Source: Bradysia coprophila
Taxonomy: Eukaryota; Arthropoda; Insecta; Diptera; Sciaridae
Direction of reading: 5' to 3'
Length of the DNA stretch: 64,000 bases
Assembly (NCBI RefSeq): GCF_014529535.1
Contig: NW_023503373.1
Coordinates: 2,790,001 to 2,854,000 of the forward strand
The translations under genes were made by a program, and so were the position numbers. This document shows, piece after piece, positions 62,158-64,000 of this stretch. The number at the start of each line of letters is the position of its first letter. The stretch's first letter is position 1. The notes below the pieces were generated by a model. The model did not search any database. It saw nothing but the letters and a program-made list of their open reading frames with translations, and had not been told where the DNA came from.

Positions 62158-62312
62158 GTCTCCACCAGCAGACATGCCGTTAGTTTTCTAATATATTTTT
62201 GTGTTTCAAACTCATCTTTTTACTGTTTAATTGTATTATTTATGAACATACCTCGTACATTAAACTGACAATCACCAAAATGTATGATAGACGATAGAGC
62301 TATCAATTTCAT
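62158..62312 (-). pseudogene. Broken copy of the small secreted-peptide gene
   Basis: Closely resembles the intact gene at 63390-63707. Its first exon starts at 62312 (MKLIAL...) but has about ten extra bases after the fifth codon, which shifts the frame and destroys the signal peptide. The second exon is cut after GGTGGAGAC at 62158 by the end of the hAT-like element, and the remainder is not found beyond it. The sequence 5' of the gene, including TATAAA and a shared CTTCAGTTAAA, is also duplicated. Confidence 0.75.
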
Positions 62313-62395
62313 TTTTGTTTTTCTTCGTGTGATAATTCTGGATTATAACGATTTATGCATTTAACTGAAGTTGCTTTATAGGAAGTGATAGTACA

Positions 62396-62624
62396 TTTCG
62401 TACCTAGGACTAAAATCTTTTTTACGCTAAATAAGACTTTTAGTCCGTGGTACGAATAGTATTTTTCATATTGGACTTCGTCGCACTTTTCTGGTCCTGG
62501 GTATGAAAACCTTTTTTACGTGTTACGGCATGTTTCATTTTCATTTACATTGCCTAATCATGTAAAGCATTGTACTTACGAGGTTCCAACGGAACCTCGG
62601 AAGTAATATACTATTACATCTGTT
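62396..62624. other. Insertion within the upstream part of the broken gene
   Basis: This segment has no counterpart in the intact paralogue's upstream region, where the homologous flanks are contiguous apart from about 30 bases. It includes a hairpin (about 62397-62460: TACCTAGGACTAAAATC / GACTTTTAGTCCGTGGTA), which suggests another small transposon. Confidence 0.5.
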
Positions 62625-62770
62625 TCATTAATGCAATATTTATGTCACGCGAATTGAAGTTAAGCAAACTTTTTATGAAGGCGTTAATTTCTTGTTCAAA
62701 TATTGTCTTTTTCGGAATTAAACATTGTCCGATCCCCACTCTGTCGACATTTTTCATTGAGACAACGCAC
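62625..62770. repeat. Duplicated upstream segment, copy 1
   Basis: Matches 63812-63945 over about 140 bases (TGTTTCATTAATGCAATATT, GAAGGCGTTAATTTCTTGTT, ACATTTTTCATTGAGAC). With the genes themselves this shows a tandem duplication of roughly 0.6 kb, gene plus upstream DNA. Confidence 0.75.
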
Positions 62771-63389
62771 TTCAAGCGAAAGTGCATCGAGTGACAGTTG
62801 CCAAATAGACGACTATTTGGGTCAAAAACATTTCACAATGCCAAAATTCGTTTGATACACTTTCCAGTTTCAGTCCTCTATTAAGAGTACCACTTATGCT
62901 CGAAGCGCTTGAGACTTTGTTGGTAACTCTAAAATTTGCAATATTTTTTCGAGACATTTTCGTCTCTGAAATATCACGAGAACAACATACAACAATTCTA
63001 ACAGGCAATGTACTCAATTATTCGCTTATTATGCCAAAATTTCTTTTCCTTCTTTCGGCCGATAGACACTCTTAGAACCTGCGTGTTATACGAAAATTAG
63101 TCTTCCCAAACAAATTCTCTTGTTTTCCCTACTAATTTAATTAACACCATTTTCTAGGGAAATCGAAAGCATGTTATAGTTATTTAGACATGCTCAATGG
63201 TTTTATGTTTTAAATATTTCACTGACTTTACCCTTACTTGTTCAGATTTGTAAGTATAGCCGAATGGAAAATATTGCACGAAATAAAAGTTTAAAAATAT
63301 ATCTCAAAATGCAACCGAAATGCAATTAACAATTACTCGAGGCTTGGTTGATTATTTATTTTTTTTTTAAATAAAATTTTAGATTTAAT
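62771..63389. other. Intergenic region between the two peptide-gene copies
   Basis: No gene seen. A short minus-strand open frame at 62772-63017 has no recognisable feature. A minus-strand AATAAA lies at about 63354-63360, just downstream of the intact peptide gene. Confidence 0.55.
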
Positions 63390-63707
63390 CTACGTCTGAT
63401 TTTGATTGGTAGTAAACGACACATTATTGCTCAATAGTTGTCGACTGTCACTACCCTGCTCTGCTTGGTTCTGATTCGTATTGATTTGCACATTATTACT
63501 AAGAACTTGGGTTCCTTTCGGAAAGGGTCCAGGTCTTGGTACTATACCACCAGCAGGTTGCGTCTCGCCCTCCGGATACGGCATGCCGTTAGCTGTCTAT
63601 TATATTTTCATATTTCAAACTCATCTTTTGTTTAATTGTATTATCAATTAACATACCTCGGACAATAAACTGACAATCACCACAATGTATACAGCTATCA
63701 ATTTCAT
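63390..63707 (-). CDS. Small secreted Asn/Gln-rich peptide
   Basis: Two exons (63707-63657 and 63596-63390) join in phase 0 to give 85 residues. Exon 1 is almost entirely a signal peptide (MKLIAVYIVVIVSLLSE). Exon 2 encodes a polar mature part with a Pro/Gly-rich segment (GIVPRPGPFPKG) and two related repeats, VLSNNVQINTNQNQ and LLSNNVSFTTNQNQ. There are no cysteines. I do not recognise the family. The layout (signal peptide exon, short intron, small mature exon, tandem duplicate, nearby TATA box) is typical of insect secreted peptides such as immune-induced or salivary ones, but no function is shown. A minus-strand AATAAA follows about 30 bases after the stop. Confidence 0.75.
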
Positions 63708-63770
63708 TTTTGTTTTTCTTCGTGTGTTAACTGTTGATTATAATGATTTGTGAGTTTAACTGAAGTTGCA

Positions 63771-63777
63771 TTTTATA
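63771..63777 (-). promoter_or_regulatory. TATA box of the secreted-peptide gene
   Basis: TATAAAA on the minus strand, 64 bases upstream of the start codon. TATAAAN...CTTCAGTTAAA is kept in the broken paralogue upstream of 62312, which supports a conserved core promoter. Confidence 0.6.
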
Positions 63778-63811
63778 CTCATTCTTTCATGGAGTAAACC
63801 TTGTTTGCAAC

Positions 63812-63945
63812 TGTTTCATTAACGCAATATTTATGTAACCTTCACGCTAAGCAAACTTTTATGAAGGCGTTAATTCCTTGTTCAAATATTGTCTTTTCGG
63901 AATGAAACATTCTCCGATTCCCACTCTGTTAACATTTTTCATTGA
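63812..63945. repeat. Duplicated upstream segment, copy 2
   Basis: Partner of 62625-62770; lies upstream of the intact peptide gene and may contain shared regulatory sites. The minus strand includes GGGAATCGGAG, which does not fit the full NF-kappaB consensus. Confidence 0.7.
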
Positions 63946-64000
63946 GACTTTCGCTGGTTTTTCTTCTTCCATTAAAATATTATTATGTAGCGTCACACAC

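Overview
This is AT-rich eukaryotic DNA: intron-split genes with GT...AG junctions, many small foldback elements and no bacterial operons. The protein-coding genes are animal genes (Gprk1-, Rer1-, cyclin A-, ABCF3- and RRP43-type), and their wording, together with a FLYWCH/MULE gene, points to an insect. A lower dipteran is my best guess, but the species cannot be fixed from this window.

Layout. Positions 1-30.5 kb hold the 5' half of a GRK2/3-type G-protein-coupled receptor kinase (Gprk1, minus strand). Six small exons are spread over 29 kb and the kinase and PH domains lie beyond the left edge. Its introns carry a dead LINE fragment, a hAT-type element (11442-13275, perfect 8-bp target duplication), a MITE (15752-16229, 8-bp duplication), a 22-bp minisatellite and a 1-kb foldback. 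Rer1 (32.5-33.6 kb, plus) is divergent from Gprk1, with 2 kb between the start codons. From 34 to 45 kb the only intact gene is an intronless, secreted berberine-bridge-enzyme-like flavoprotein (38.5-40.0 kb, minus), an unusual gene for an insect and a candidate for horizontal transfer. A 2.6-kb composite transposon (42092-44699) follows; it carries the zinc-knuckle/endonuclease end of an R2/R4-like retrotransposon. Cyclin A (45.8-48.3 kb, minus) is complete in six exons.

From 50.8 to 52.6 kb there is a nearly perfect 1.8-kb palindrome. Its right end lies 291 bp before the start codon of Abcf3 (52.9-55.7 kb, plus, nine exons, 708 aa). The exosome subunit RRP43 (56.2-57.2 kb, minus, 276 aa) and a FLYWCH/MULE-transposase-derived gene (58.0-60.1 kb, plus) come next. 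The last codons of the FLYWCH gene run into a second hAT-like element (60080-62157). That element also truncates a broken copy of a small secreted-peptide gene, whose intact paralogue lies at 63.4-63.7 kb.

Functionally this is a stretch of housekeeping genes (GPCR desensitisation, ER retrieval, cell cycle, translation control, RNA decay) embedded in transposon-derived inverted repeats. The least ordinary parts are the flavoprotein, the large palindrome, the composite element, and the rearranged FLYWCH/secreted-peptide junction.
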